Positions 19,011 to 28,658 are shown, counted from the stretch's first letter. The stretch: DNA of 64,000 nt from Maridesulfovibrio ferrireducens (GCF_016342405.1 NZ_JAEINN010000007.1:124001-188000), one strand, 5' to 3'. A program made the numbers and translations. Notes: generated by a model not told the origin, from the letters alone.

Positions 19011-19736
19011 ATGCCACTCTTATGCGTCAATGTTGATCATGTTGCAACAATCAGACAGGCTAGACTAGGAACAGAACCGGACCCGATAGTTGCAGCCGCT
19101 ATGTGCGAACTGGCAGGAGCAGCCGGAATCATCATGCACCTGCGTGAAGACAGAAGACACGTTCAGGATAGAGATGTTGATCTTATTGCGCAGACTATTC
19201 AAACAAAATTTAATTTTGAAATGGCTGCAACTGACGAAATGCAAGCCTTCGCACTCAAAATAAATCCCGTCACTGTGTGTCTTGTCCCTGAAAAAAGAGC
19301 GGAACTCACAACCGAGGGCGGTCTAAGTTGCGCCGGGCATGAAGATAAACTGAAAAAATATCTTGCTCCGATTCATGATGCAGGAATCAAATCAAGTCTT
19401 TTCATCGATGCAGATCCGGCACAAATTAAAGCTTCACATGAGATCGGCGCCGATTATGTTGAGATTCATACTGGTCATTATGCCGATGCTAAAACCAGAT
19501 CAGAACAAAAACTAGAGCTGAACAGAATCATCGACGGTATAAAAAGAAGTCAGGATCTCGGCCTTAAAGTTAATCTCGGCCATGGTCTCAATTATACCAA
19601 TATCCTCGATTTTGCTAATGTTCCGGGAATTTGTGAATATTCCATCGGGCATTCAATTATGGCTCGTGCAATCTTCGTCGGTATAGATCGCGCTGTAAAA
19701 GATATGGTTGAAATTATCAGGACATTTGTGGATTAG
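19011..19736 (+). CDS. pdxJ: Pyridoxine 5'-phosphate synthase
   Basis: A 241-residue TIM-barrel enzyme that condenses 1-deoxy-D-xylulose 5-phosphate with 3-amino-2-oxopropyl phosphate to give pyridoxine 5'-phosphate (DXP-dependent vitamin B6 route). Family hallmarks: [15 protein letters not shown] at residues 5-19, [13 protein letters not shown] at about 43-55, the helix-loop EIHTGHYA and GHGLNY. The ATG follows a GGAGG box. It leads a tight plus-strand run; acpS begins two bases after its stop. The pdxJ-acpS linkage is common in proteobacteria. Confidence 0.97.
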   Translation: MPLLCVNVDHVATIRQARLGTEPDPIVAAAMCELAGAAGIIMHLREDRRHVQDRDVDLIAQTIQTKFNFEMAATDEMQAFALKINPVTVCLVPEKRAELTTEGGLSCAGHEDKLKKYLAPIHDAGIKSSLFIDADPAQIKASHEIGADYVEIHTGHYADAKTRSEQKLELNRIIDGIKRSQDLGLKVNLGHGLNYTNILDFANVPGICEYSIGHSIMARAIFVGIDRAVKDMVEIIRTFVD

Positions 19737-19738
19737 AA

Positions 19739-20113
19739 ATGATAGTAGGCCTCGGAATAGATTTAACAGAACTTGATCGCATAGAAAGCTCACTGGAGAA
19801 ATTCGGTGAGCGCTTTATGCGTACTTTTCTTACTGAAAAAGAAATCAGCTTAGTTCCCGAAATAAACAAGATTCAACATCTTGCAGCTAGATTTGCCGCA
19901 AAGGAAGCCGCTGTGAAGGCCTTAGGTACAGGATTTGCTGAAGGAATTACCTTTAAGTGTGTTGAAATTTTAAATCTTAAATCCGGTGCTCCTGAGTTGG
20001 TCTTTAATGGAAAGGGGCTTGAGCGATCCCGTGAATTAGGTGTAGAAAGAATACTCATATCAATTACACATGGACGAGACTCCGCTGCGGCTGTTGTAAT
20101 TCTTGAGAAGTAA
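19739..20113 (+). CDS. acpS: Holo-[acyl-carrier-protein] synthase
   Basis: A 124-residue Sfp/AcpS-type phosphopantetheinyl transferase that moves 4'-phosphopantetheine from CoA to a serine of apo-ACP. Conserved sites seen: GLGIDLTELDRI (Mg-binding Asp near residue 8), RFAAKEAAVKALGTG (residues about 50-64) and SITHGRDSAAAVV near the C-terminus. It starts two bases after pdxJ, implying coupled translation. Normal length, no defects. Confidence 0.96.
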   Translation: MIVGLGIDLTELDRIESSLEKFGERFMRTFLTEKEISLVPEINKIQHLAARFAAKEAAVKALGTGFAEGITFKCVEILNLKSGAPELVFNGKGLERSRELGVERILISITHGRDSAAAVVILEK

Positions 20114-20128
20114 CATACGGGGGTAATT

Positions 20129-21667
20129 ATGTTTTCATCGCTTCCTACGCCTGTCGAAATGTCGGGTTGGGATCAGGCTGCAATTAACGATATAGGTATC
20201 CGTGGTGATATCCTTATGGAAAATGCCGGCCGTGAAGCTACCGCCACCCTTCTCAAGGAATACGGTCCTGTTAAAAACAAATCAGTCCTCATTATCTCGG
20301 GTTCAGGGAATAATGGCGGTGACGGCTTTGTCATAGGCAGGCATCTGGCTGACCTCGGCGCAGAAATACTGATTCTGCACACCGCGCCTAAAAATAAATA
20401 TAAAGGCGAAGCTTCATATCATCTTAAGCTCGCAGTAAAATCCGGTGTTCAGCTTAAATATTTTCGTATCACTGATAAAATCAATATTCCTGAATCTGAT
20501 ATTATCATTGATGCTCTGCTTGGAACCGGTTTTGATAATGAATTGCGGCCATTTGCCAAGGCTGTGGTCGATGCAATAAACAAGGCAAAACAGCGTTCTT
20601 TTGTTTTGGCGATCGATATTCCTTCCGGTCTTAACGGACTTACCGGAAAGCCTCATCCTGTAGCCGTCAACGCCCATGCTACAGTGACATTTGAAGCTGC
20701 AAAAGTCGGGCTGAGTCTTCCCGAAGCTAAACCTTTCACTGGAAATCTTATTGTCAAAAAGATCGGTATTCCAAGTAAGGTTAAAGAAGATCATCCTGTT
20801 GCTCATTATTTAATTAATGATAAAATTTTTGATCAGCTCCCTTCTCTTACTCCGACCATGCACAAAGGAACTTCCGGTCATGTTCTTATAATCGGAGGAT
20901 CAATAGGGCTCACCGGGGCTTTGCAGCTTTCAGGGCTTGGAGCTTTAAGAGCCGGCGCCGGCCTCGTTACCCTTGCCTGCCCTGCGGGGCTCGCTTCTCA
21001 AGTGAAAACATACATGCCGGAACTGATGACTATGGGGCTTGGTTCTGGTGATCACTGGGATGATCAGGCTGTTGAAGAACTTCTTCCGCTGCTTGAAAAT
21101 TATGATGCGATAGCTATTGGTCCGGGGCTGGGCAGAGCTGAAGGAGCCATGAATCTTGTTGAAGCAATAGTTTCTGCAGGACATCCTCCGGCTGTTTTTG
21201 ACGCGGACGCTCTTTATGCTTTATCCAGAAGATCACACCTTTTGATCTCAATTGACGAAAATTCTATTTTTACTCCGCACCCCGGCGAAATGGGACGGCT
21301 GGTTAATAAGAGTATCGCTGAAGTTGAAGATTCACGCATTGAAACTGCTCATCAGTACGCAGTTTCAAAAAAAGTGATACTTGTTCTTAAAGGTGCCGGA
21401 ACCGTGATAGGTTGCCCTGACGGTAAAATTGTAATTTCACCTATTTCCGCGCCTAACCTTGCTGTCGCGGGTTCAGGTGATGTGTTGGCCGGAATTATCG
21501 GAGCATTACTTGCCAAAGGAATTCCCGCTATGCAAAGTGCATGTATGGGGGTATACTTACACGGAAAATGTGGGCTTTATCTCAAAAAAAATTTTCCACA
21601 CAGAGGAAATCTCGCATCTGAAATTGCCAACTCACTTCCCGAAGTACTTAAGGAGGAATTATGTTAA
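20129..21667 (+). CDS. nnr: Bifunctional NAD(P)H-hydrate epimerase / ADP-dependent NAD(P)H-hydrate dehydratase
   Basis: A 512-residue fusion that repairs damaged NAD(P)H. Residues 1-215 form the YjeF_N epimerase, which interconverts the R and S hydrates (GSGNNGGDGFV near 57-67, AIDIPSGLNG near 155). Residues about 225-505 form the ribokinase-like dehydratase (GTSGHVLIIGGS, TPHPGEMGRL, AVAGSGDVLAG near 449). The stop overlaps the start of the CBS-domain gene by seven bases, and the latter's Shine-Dalgarno lies inside nnr. In many bacteria nnr sits beside tsaE, as here. Confidence 0.95.
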   Translation: MFSSLPTPVEMSGWDQAAINDIGIRGDILMENAGREATATLLKEYGPVKNKSVLIISGSGNNGGDGFVIGRHLADLGAEILILHTAPKNKYKGEASYHLKLAVKSGVQLKYFRITDKINIPESDIIIDALLGTGFDNELRPFAKAVVDAINKAKQRSFVLAIDIPSGLNGLTGKPHPVAVNAHATVTFEAAKVGLSLPEAKPFTGNLIVKKIGIPSKVKEDHPVAHYLINDKIFDQLPSLTPTMHKGTSGHVLIIGGSIGLTGALQLSGLGALRAGAGLVTLACPAGLASQVKTYMPELMTMGLGSGDHWDDQAVEELLPLLENYDAIAIGPGLGRAEGAMNLVEAIVSAGHPPAVFDADALYALSRRSHLLISIDENSIFTPHPGEMGRLVNKSIAEVEDSRIETAHQYAVSKKVILVLKGAGTVIGCPDGKIVISPISAPNLAVAGSGDVLAGIIGALLAKGIPAMQSACMGVYLHGKCGLYLKKNFPHRGNLASEIANSLPEVLKEELC

Positions 21668-22116
21668 CTGCTAAAGACATTATGACATCCGGAGCTCTTA
21701 CTCTCACACCCGATTCCGAAGTAGCTCTCGCTGCAAAATTGTTGCTGGAAAAGCATCTGAACGGTGTTCCGGTTGTTGATTCAAATGGAAATCTTGTCGG
21801 CGTAATCTGCCAGAGCGATTTGGTAGCTCAGCAAAAAAGTATTTCAGTACCGTCTTTTTTCACAATACTTGACGGTTTCATCTCTCTGTCATCAAGTGAT
21901 GATTTTGAAAAAGAAATCACTAAGATTTCAGCTACGAAGGTTAAACAAGCCATGACTCCTAATCCTGTAACCATAACACCTGAAACAAGCATTGAAAAAA
22001 TTGCCGACCTGATGGTTGAGAAAAAACTTTATACTCTACCTGTTTTGGAAAACGGGAAGCTTATAGGTGTTGTCGGTAAAGAAGATGTTCTTAAGGTGCT
22101 GACTAAATCATCATGA
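21661..22116 (+). CDS. CBS-domain pair protein
   Basis: A 151-residue protein that is simply two CBS motifs in tandem (residues about 1-65 and 85-150), each starting with a version of the A-x-D-I-M-T or VKQAMTPN signature. Such stand-alone Bateman modules bind adenosyl ligands (AMP, ATP, NAD, SAM) and sense energy or redox state. Its start overlaps the nnr stop by seven bases with AAGGAGGAATT as ribosome-binding site, and its stop overlaps the tsaE start (ATGA). The neighbourhood hints at nucleotide sensing; the partner protein is unknown. Confidence 0.88.
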   Translation: MLTAKDIMTSGALTLTPDSEVALAAKLLLEKHLNGVPVVDSNGNLVGVICQSDLVAQQKSISVPSFFTILDGFISLSSSDDFEKEITKISATKVKQAMTPNPVTITPETSIEKIADLMVEKKLYTLPVLENGKLIGVVGKEDVLKVLTKSS

Positions 22117-22604
22117 CAAAGAACCAGTTGATCATAAATCTGCCGGATGTGGAGGCGACGCTGAGATTCGGCTCTTTTCTGGCAGATTTCTTCCAAAAAA
22201 AGAAAGAATTCATTCCAATTTTTCTAAATGGAGATCTTGGAGCAGGAAAAACAACTTTTGTTAGAGCTTTTGTAGAATCTCTTCCCGGTGCGGAAAACGC
22301 AGAAGTAAGCAGTCCAAGTTTCAATATTCTTAATATATACCCCACAAAACCGCAGGTTGAGCATTTTGACCTCTATAGACTTGAAGGGCAATGTCCTGAT
22401 GACGAGTTTTTTGATCTATTAAACAATAAAAACACTTTGACAGTTGTAGAGTGGATTCAGTATCTCAATATTGAATTTTGGCCTGATAACGCACTGCTCT
22501 TCACTTGGAAAGCTACCCCCACCGGTAGAAAAATCGAATTGACCCTTCATGGTTCAGCGACCCCCCTCTTCGAAGAGATTGCCACACTTCTCGATTCTTT
22601 TTAA
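22113..22604 (+). CDS. tsaE: tRNA threonylcarbamoyladenosine biosynthesis ATPase TsaE
   Basis: A 163-residue P-loop ATPase with NGDLGAGKTTFVRAF (residues about 42-56), a SPSFNILNIY segment and a downstream HFDLYRLE Walker B-like motif. All three are typical of TsaE (YjeE). TsaE drives turnover of the TsaB-TsaD complex that makes t6A at position 37 of ANN-decoding tRNAs. It overlaps the CBS gene by four bases (ATGA). Confidence 0.93.
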   Translation: MTKNQLIINLPDVEATLRFGSFLADFFQKKKEFIPIFLNGDLGAGKTTFVRAFVESLPGAENAEVSSPSFNILNIYPTKPQVEHFDLYRLEGQCPDDEFFDLLNNKNTLTVVEWIQYLNIEFWPDNALLFTWKATPTGRKIELTLHGSATPLFEEIATLLDSF

Positions 22605-22645
22605 TAACTTACGTTGAATAAATGTGGTAAGGAGATAATGTTCAA

Positions 22646-23884
22646 ATGAACATAGTAGTACAAAAATTCGGAGGAACCTCAGTAAGGAACCTCGAATGTA
22701 TGAAGCAGGTACTGGAAAAAGTCATGGTACCTTACGAACAAGGCAACAAGGTCATTGTCGTTTTATCTGCAATGTCCGGGGAAACTAATAGATTGATTGC
22801 TCTTGCAAAAGAATGGTCAAAAACTCCCGACCTTGCGGAAATGGATTCTCTTGTTTCAACAGGTGAACAAGTTTCAACCGCTTTGTTTACAATGCTCCTT
22901 AAAGATAAAGGGATTAAAGCCCGCTCTCTTTTAGGTTTTCAGATCCCCATCAAGACAAATTCATCTCATTCCCGTGCTCGAATTTTAGAGATGGACAGTG
23001 ATGAAATTATTAGTCTTTTAGAAAAGCATGATATTTTAGTCGTCGCCGGCTTTCAAGGGTGTACGGAAGATAAGCGTATTACAACTCTGGGACGCGGTGG
23101 TTCTGATACATCCGCGGTTGCTATGGCTGCAGCTGTTAATGCCGATGTCTGCGAAATTTATACTGATGTTTCCGGTGTCTTCACTACCGATCCTAACATC
23201 TGTACTCAGGCGCGAAAGCTGGACACAGTTTCTTATGATGAGATGCTGGAAATGGCCAGTATGGGAGCAAAAGTTCTACAGATACGCTCGGTTGAATTTG
23301 CAAAAAAATATAATGTAAAAGTTCATGTTCGCTCAACTTTCAGCGATGAAATTGGGACGTTTGTCACTCAGGAGGATGAAAATATGGAATCGGTAATGGT
23401 TTCCGGCATTGCATATGATAAAGATCAGGCTCGCGTTACTCTTGCAAAAGTTCTCGATAAGCCGGGTGTTTCAGCGACTCTTTTTACCCCTCTTGCAGAA
23501 AACGGCATCCTTGTTGATATGATCGTTCAGAATCCGAGCCGTGACGGCCGTACTGATATGACCTTCACCATTCCAAGAGCTGACTTGGAAATTACTCTTG
23601 AAGTTCTTGATAGAATTAAAGACGAAATGGGTGCAGAAGAAATTCTTTATGATCAGAACGTATGTAAAATTTCTGTTATCGGTGTTGGAATGCGTAATCA
23701 TTCCGGTGTTGCTTCTAAGGCTTTTCAGGCTCTCCGTGATGAAAACATCAATATCCTGATGATCAGCACATCTGAAATTAAAATTACTTGTCTTATTGAA
23801 GAAAAATATACTGAACTTGCCATCAGAACGCTCCACAACACGTTCGGGCTTGATAAAAGCGGGTCCGAAGAAAATATGCTGTAA
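22646..23884 (+). CDS. lysC: Aspartate kinase with C-terminal ACT pair
   Basis: A 412-residue monofunctional aspartokinase that phosphorylates L-aspartate, the first step to lysine, methionine, threonine and isoleucine. The kinase domain (1-240) begins VVQKFGGTSV and contains TTLGRGGSDTSAV. Two ACT domains (about 265-405) bind feedback effectors. The length matches the Lys- or Lys+Thr-regulated class. The region before the ATG holds a three-codon frame (ATG TTC AAA TGA, 22638-22649) whose stop overlaps the lysC start. Next gene cimA starts two bases after its stop, linking aspartate and isoleucine synthesis. Confidence 0.95.
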   Translation: MNIVVQKFGGTSVRNLECMKQVLEKVMVPYEQGNKVIVVLSAMSGETNRLIALAKEWSKTPDLAEMDSLVSTGEQVSTALFTMLLKDKGIKARSLLGFQIPIKTNSSHSRARILEMDSDEIISLLEKHDILVVAGFQGCTEDKRITTLGRGGSDTSAVAMAAAVNADVCEIYTDVSGVFTTDPNICTQARKLDTVSYDEMLEMASMGAKVLQIRSVEFAKKYNVKVHVRSTFSDEIGTFVTQEDENMESVMVSGIAYDKDQARVTLAKVLDKPGVSATLFTPLAENGILVDMIVQNPSRDGRTDMTFTIPRADLEITLEVLDRIKDEMGAEEILYDQNVCKISVIGVGMRNHSGVASKAFQALRDENINILMISTSEIKITCLIEEKYTELAIRTLHNTFGLDKSGSEENML

Positions 23885-23886
23885 TT

Positions 23887-25491
23887 ATGAAAACAATAAA
23901 GATATATGACACTACCCTGCGTGACGGAACTCAAAGCGAAGAAATCAACTTAACCGTACAAGACAAAATACGCATTACCAAAAAGCTCGATGAGCTGGGC
24001 GTACATTACATTGAAGGCGGATGGCCCGGATCAAACTCCACAGATAAGGAGTTTTTCGAGGAGATTACGAATTATCACCTTGAAAATGCCAGAGTTTCGG
24101 CTTTTGGTTCTACTCATAATACTCGGGTGAAGCCGGAAAATGATACTAATCTGGCTGCTCTAGTTGATTGTGGAGCTAAGGTTGTAACTCTTTTCGGAAA
24201 AAGCTGGGACTTTCACGCTACGAATGCTTTAGGTGTCAGTCTTGAACGAAATATTGAACTGATCAGTAATAGTATTGGATTCATGCGCAAGCATGTCGAA
24301 GAACTGTTCTTTGATGCTGAGCATTTTTTTGATGGATTTAAAGATAATCCGGAATTCACATTGGCATGTTTGAAAGCGGCCCACGATGCAGGATCTGATG
24401 TTCTTGTTTTGTGTGATACTAACGGCGGAGCATTGCCTGAAGAAGTTGCTGAAGCTTGTAAGATTGTGCTTTCTAAGATTCCCGGATCAAAGATCGGGAT
24501 TCATACCCATAATGACTGCGAGCTTGCCGTTGCCAACGCTCTTACAGCGGTAAGCAATGGAGCTGTGCAGGTTCAGGGAACCATAAATGGATATGGTGAA
24601 AGGTGCGGTAACGCTAACCTCTGCTCCATTATCCCGAATCTTGAACTTAAAATGGGTTTTAATGCTATTGGTAAAGATAATTTGATTAAGCTTAAAAGTG
24701 CTTCAAATTATGTTACCGAAATTGCGAACTTACGTCCGTTTCTCAGACAACCGTATGTCGGCGCCGCTGCTTTTGCTCACAAAGGCGGCGTTCACGTCAG
24801 TGCGGTCATGAAAGATTCAAAAAGCTACGAACATATTGACCCGCTTTTAGTTGGCAATGATAGACGAGTTCTGCTTTCAGACCTTTCAGGCAAAAGCAAT
24901 ATTCTCTACAAAGCTAAACAGTTCGGGTACAATCTAGATAAAAATGATCCAGCTGTAAGAACAATCCTTGCAGATATTAAAGAACGCGAAAGCATCGGTT
25001 TTGAATACTCCGCTGCCGAAGCCTCTTTTGAGTTGTTATTCTTTAAAGCCATGGGATGGTCCAAGAGATATTTTGAGTTCATCAACTTCTTTGTGGTTGA
25101 TGCCAAGCGTAAAGAAGATAATGAGCCATTCTCCGAAGCAACTGTAATTGTTAAAGTTCACGGTCAGGAAAACCATACCGCAGCATCCGGTGATGGACCT
25201 GTTAATGCTTTGGATAAGGCCTTGCGTAAGGCTCTTGAGCAATTTTATCCCAGTTTGAAAGATGTCCGGTTACTCGACTTTAAAGTACGCGTGCTTACTG
25301 GAGCAATCAGAGATACCGAAGGCACAAGCTCAAATGTCCGCCTGCTCATCGAATCTTCAGATGGTAAGAGTCAATGGACAACAATGGGAGTCAGCAACAA
25401 CATTATCGAAGCAAGCTGGCAGGCTCTCGTAGACTCAATTAATTACAAGCTCTTCAAGGATGATCCGCAAAAATGGCCAAGCTCAATGTAA
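23887..25491 (+). CDS. cimA: (R)-citramalate synthase
   Basis: A 534-residue enzyme of the alpha-isopropylmalate synthase family. The HMGL TIM barrel (1-275) begins IYDTTLRDGTQSEE, followed by a linker and a LeuA-type allosteric C-terminal domain (about 385-534). The DTTLRDGTQ start, the length and the GGWPGSN motif fit the CimA clade, which condenses pyruvate and acetyl-CoA to citramalate and bypasses threonine deaminase in isoleucine synthesis. It follows lysC by two bases and overlaps the next gene by 19 bases. Substrate choice over isopropylmalate synthase is inferred from subfamily motifs. Confidence 0.9.
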   Translation: MKTIKIYDTTLRDGTQSEEINLTVQDKIRITKKLDELGVHYIEGGWPGSNSTDKEFFEEITNYHLENARVSAFGSTHNTRVKPENDTNLAALVDCGAKVVTLFGKSWDFHATNALGVSLERNIELISNSIGFMRKHVEELFFDAEHFFDGFKDNPEFTLACLKAAHDAGSDVLVLCDTNGGALPEEVAEACKIVLSKIPGSKIGIHTHNDCELAVANALTAVSNGAVQVQGTINGYGERCGNANLCSIIPNLELKMGFNAIGKDNLIKLKSASNYVTEIANLRPFLRQPYVGAAAFAHKGGVHVSAVMKDSKSYEHIDPLLVGNDRRVLLSDLSGKSNILYKAKQFGYNLDKNDPAVRTILADIKERESIGFEYSAAEASFELLFFKAMGWSKRYFEFINFFVVDAKRKEDNEPFSEATVIVKVHGQENHTAASGDGPVNALDKALRKALEQFYPSLKDVRLLDFKVRVLTGAIRDTEGTSSNVRLLIESSDGKSQWTTMGVSNNIIEASWQALVDSINYKLFKDDPQKWPSSM

Positions 25492-26318
25492 ACGGTGTAA
25501 CGATTGATAAGCCTAGTAAGATTTCGATCTTATGTGATAACACCACCACAAGTGATTCTCTAGGTAAAGAATGGGGGCTTTCTATGGCCTTAAACCTACC
25601 TCAAGATGATCTTTGGTTGTGGGATTGTGGTGCTGGTTCACTTTTCCTGCAAAATGCACAAGAAATGAAAATTGACACAAATAAGGCGAAAGGGATTGCA
25701 CTCAGTCATGGTCATTGGGACCATTCCGGAGGCATGGATGCTCTTATGGAGACTGATTTTTTAGGTCCGGTCTATGCGCATCCCAATTTTGCTGCAAAAC
25801 GGTATTCAGTCCGTGCTGAAGGTGAAGTCAAAGATGCTTCTTTCCCTTGTGAATATCCGGGAACCATAATCGTTCGCGATTATACTGAGCTGGATGATGG
25901 GTTATTCATGATCACCGAAATACCTCGCATAGCCGGTCTTTTTGAGGCTACTGGGGGACTGTTCACCGACCCTGAATTGACAACCACAGATCATGTCCCC
26001 GACGATGCCTTTTTGTTAATGATGACCAAATCCGGTCCGGTCGTTATTTTAGGATGTTGTCACAGTGGACTTGCCAATAGTCTTTATCACCTGCGTGATT
26101 TGACAGGGCTTGAATCAGTGCACGCTATTATCGGCGGACTTCATCTTTTTAAAACTGATGTTAATGAATTTGAAAGCACCGCTAAAGTGATTGAAGAATT
26201 TAATCCTAAACTTGTTGCTGCCGGACATTGCACAGGTGAAAAAGGTTATGGATTTCTAAAAAACAAACTTTCATGTGATGTTCATCAGATGGGGTCAGGC
26301 TCTGTATATGAATTTTAA
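25473..26318 (+). CDS. MBL-fold metallohydrolase (COG1237-like)
   Basis: A 281-residue metallo-beta-lactamase fold protein. The metal motif HGHWDH is at residues 79-84, with further ligands probably in CCHSG (near 195) and AAGHCTGE (near 250). The N-terminal ILCDNTTTSD and the order of motifs match the family often named dihydropterin ribofuranosyl-aminobenzene-phosphate synthase, whose bacterial substrate is unclear. Its ATG lies inside the 3' end of cimA, so it is the last gene of the pdxJ operon. Family is secure, substrate unknown. Confidence 0.8.
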   Translation: MAKLNVNGVTIDKPSKISILCDNTTTSDSLGKEWGLSMALNLPQDDLWLWDCGAGSLFLQNAQEMKIDTNKAKGIALSHGHWDHSGGMDALMETDFLGPVYAHPNFAAKRYSVRAEGEVKDASFPCEYPGTIIVRDYTELDDGLFMITEIPRIAGLFEATGGLFTDPELTTTDHVPDDAFLLMMTKSGPVVILGCCHSGLANSLYHLRDLTGLESVHAIIGGLHLFKTDVNEFESTAKVIEEFNPKLVAAGHCTGEKGYGFLKNKLSCDVHQMGSGSVYEF

Positions 26319-26360
26319 TCATATGTTCTGATCAGTCGTTTTTATGGTTTTACATAATCG

Positions 26361-26398
26361 AAATGCCCCTTGGAAAAATTAATTTCTAAGGGGCATTT
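26361..26398. terminator. Bidirectional terminator
   Basis: 11-bp arms AAATGCCCCTT / AAGGGGCATTT (26361-26371, 26388-26398) with A and T flanks. It ends the pdxJ-to-metallohydrolase operon and the minus-strand GH57 gene. Confidence 0.9.
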
Positions 26399-26420
26399 TT
26401 TATAGACTTTAATATTTTAA

Positions 26421-28658
26421 CTACAAATCAAATCCAAGTAGTTCGCTCAGTTCAGCGGAAACAGTGCCATTCTGAGCCTTATCCCAATAGCAATTTTGCA
26501 ACTTCCAAATATTCAAAGAAAATTCAATTGTTTTAGCTTTGCGTAATACCTCTACAACTTTATCCCACATGAACACCTGATTATGCAGCATATCGCAAAG
26601 AGTAATAGACATGCGCTCTGTTAAAGCTGCTGAGTCAGGATGATCACGTCCTGTTTCTTTAATAAAGGCCATAAAATCATCACAGGCCAAAACGTCCGTA
26701 AACAAATAGGTCCAGACAAGAGGTGACCAAAGTTCTTTCCATTTTTGAACCCAGATTTGCGTTGATTGATAATCTTCATACCCTAAGAAAATATCAGGCC
26801 CATATTCGATGACAGGTAACAGTTTTCGATCCCAGCTGTTATCTGATACGCGTTTAACCCAAGCCATTGAAAGAGACTGTCTTTTTTTCCATGATAACTG
26901 ATCAAGCTTGAAGACTTCACTGTATCCGTTTTTTATTCCTTTAATCTGAACTTCACCGGAGATTACACTAGGCTCCTTCGTCCATTCCCATTTATAAGTA
27001 TTAACAGCGGATTCAAGGGACCATCTGATTGCGGCCTCCCCTTTCAACCTTGAACCTAAATTACTTTCAAGTGTTATCGAAACGGAAGCCCCGGGCCAAT
27101 CTACACGCCCTTCTTCACCCGGAACAGGGAATGCACCTTCTGCGGAAAGTCTTATAAGACCCTGCGCTATTAAACTTCCCGAAGTATCTTTTTGTGGTTT
27201 AATTTTACTGTTCCAAAGATCCACACCTGAACCGTATCTTTCTTCGTTGGATTTGGCTTCGGCCATAATTTGTAAAAACTTCTCCTCAAGACCGATCAGC
27301 CCAGTACTTTCGGCTATTTCCATAGCTCTAAGAACAAAGGACATATCATTTAACGGTTCAAGTCGAGCCAGATCATCAAAAAACCATCCACAGCTTGCAA
27401 ATGAAGATAAGGCCCATTTTTGCATGGATAAAAGCTTCCACCCTAAATCAGCCTGAAGCGAACCTTCTTTGCACTTAAAGTAAAGCTTGAAGAAATCAGC
27501 TTGATTTATAGATCCGCTAAGCACCGCTCCATATTCCACTAAAGCTTCGCGAGAATCATTAAAGACATTCTTGCCAACTGCAAAAAAATGTTTGTCCATC
27601 AAAGTTTTAATTTCATTCAACCCGTCTCTAAGAGGCTTTCTCCATTGCTGATTCCACCCGTCATGGCCTCCGGTGCAACAGCCGCAATCAGAGCGCCATC
27701 TCTCAACGCCGTGATAGCAGCTCCATGATGAATTTTCACGTATTTTGACTTTTCTGGTAGGCGGATTTTGCGCAAGATATGCACCGTAGTTAGTCAGATT
27801 AAGGTCATCCCGGCCAGTAGCTCCTTGCGATAAAACATAGGCAAGAGCCATTTCTCCGAACTCAAAATGATGACCATAGGTTTCACCGTCCGTGCCTATT
27901 GAAAGCAGTCCCTCACCCGAAGCGCCAGAAAGTTTATTCCAGAAATCTTCACCATTTTTAAGGAGTCCTTCAAAAGCAACCGCCTGCGATAATCCTCCGT
28001 CATAGAAAAAAACAGATATAGTTTTGCCTGACGGAAGTTCGACAAGATAAGGTTCTTTAATATTAAGTGATCCTTCGTCTACCTGATGCCAATCATTTGA
28101 ATTCAGTTCAGCGAGGGCTTCTGCCTGACGCGGAGCAAGCAATGTGTAAACGACACCTTGTGCGGCGAGAGCTTCAAGAGAGGCGGTGTTACAGGCCGTC
28201 TCAGAGAGCCACATGCCCTCAGGTTTACGATTAAATCTGGATTCAAAATCGGCTATTGCCCAGGCTACCTCGGTTTCCTTATCAAGGTCAGAGGCAAGCG
28301 GCATGATCACATGATGGTAAATCTGGGCTATAGCATTTCCATGTCCCCAGCGTTCAATACTTTTTGCATCGGCTTCAATTATTTTTGCGTAAAGTTCAGG
28401 CTCAGCTCGCTCAATCCAGCGAAAAAGAGTCGGGCCGACATTAAAACTCATCCATTCATAACAATTTATTATATCAAATATTCCTTTGTCACCCATGCGT
28501 CTTGCCCAGGCTAAAGGTCCGTAGCTTTCACTACAGATTCTTTCATTCCAGTGTCTGAAAGGAGCAGCACTCCCTTCTGGAAATATCATATCCAGCCAAG
28601 GATCTTCACGAGGGGGCTGATAAAAATGCCCATGAACGCATAAAAATTTTCCAGACAT
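26421..28658 (-). CDS. GH57-family glycoside hydrolase with DUF3536
   Basis: A large cytosolic protein (745 residues) without a signal peptide. The N-terminal GH57 barrel begins LCVHGHFYQPPREDPW and includes MWLSETACNT (Glu as likely nucleophile) and SIGTDGETYGHH. The C-terminal half matches DUF3536. GH57 enzymes act on alpha-glucans (amylases, branching enzymes), so a glycogen or polyglucose role is likely. The frame reaches 28718, but ATG at 28656-28658 has a GAGG box five bases upstream and gives MSGKFLCVHG. It is monocistronic. Specificity cannot be read from the sequence. Confidence 0.82.
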   Translation of the reverse strand: MSGKFLCVHGHFYQPPREDPWLDMIFPEGSAAPFRHWNERICSESYGPLAWARRMGDKGIFDIINCYEWMSFNVGPTLFRWIERAEPELYAKIIEADAKSIERWGHGNAIAQIYHHVIMPLASDLDKETEVAWAIADFESRFNRKPEGMWLSETACNTASLEALAAQGVVYTLLAPRQAEALAELNSNDWHQVDEGSLNIKEPYLVELPSGKTISVFFYDGGLSQAVAFEGLLKNGEDFWNKLSGASGEGLLSIGTDGETYGHHFEFGEMALAYVLSQGATGRDDLNLTNYGAYLAQNPPTRKVKIRENSSWSCYHGVERWRSDCGCCTGGHDGWNQQWRKPLRDGLNEIKTLMDKHFFAVGKNVFNDSREALVEYGAVLSGSINQADFFKLYFKCKEGSLQADLGWKLLSMQKWALSSFASCGWFFDDLARLEPLNDMSFVLRAMEIAESTGLIGLEEKFLQIMAEAKSNEERYGSGVDLWNSKIKPQKDTSGSLIAQGLIRLSAEGAFPVPGEEGRVDWPGASVSITLESNLGSRLKGEAAIRWSLESAVNTYKWEWTKEPSVISGEVQIKGIKNGYSEVFKLDQLSWKKRQSLSMAWVKRVSDNSWDRKLLPVIEYGPDIFLGYEDYQSTQIWVQKWKELWSPLVWTYLFTDVLACDDFMAFIKETGRDHPDSAALTERMSITLCDMLHNQVFMWDKVVEVLRKAKTIEFSLNIWKLQNCYWDKAQNGTVSAELSELLGFDL

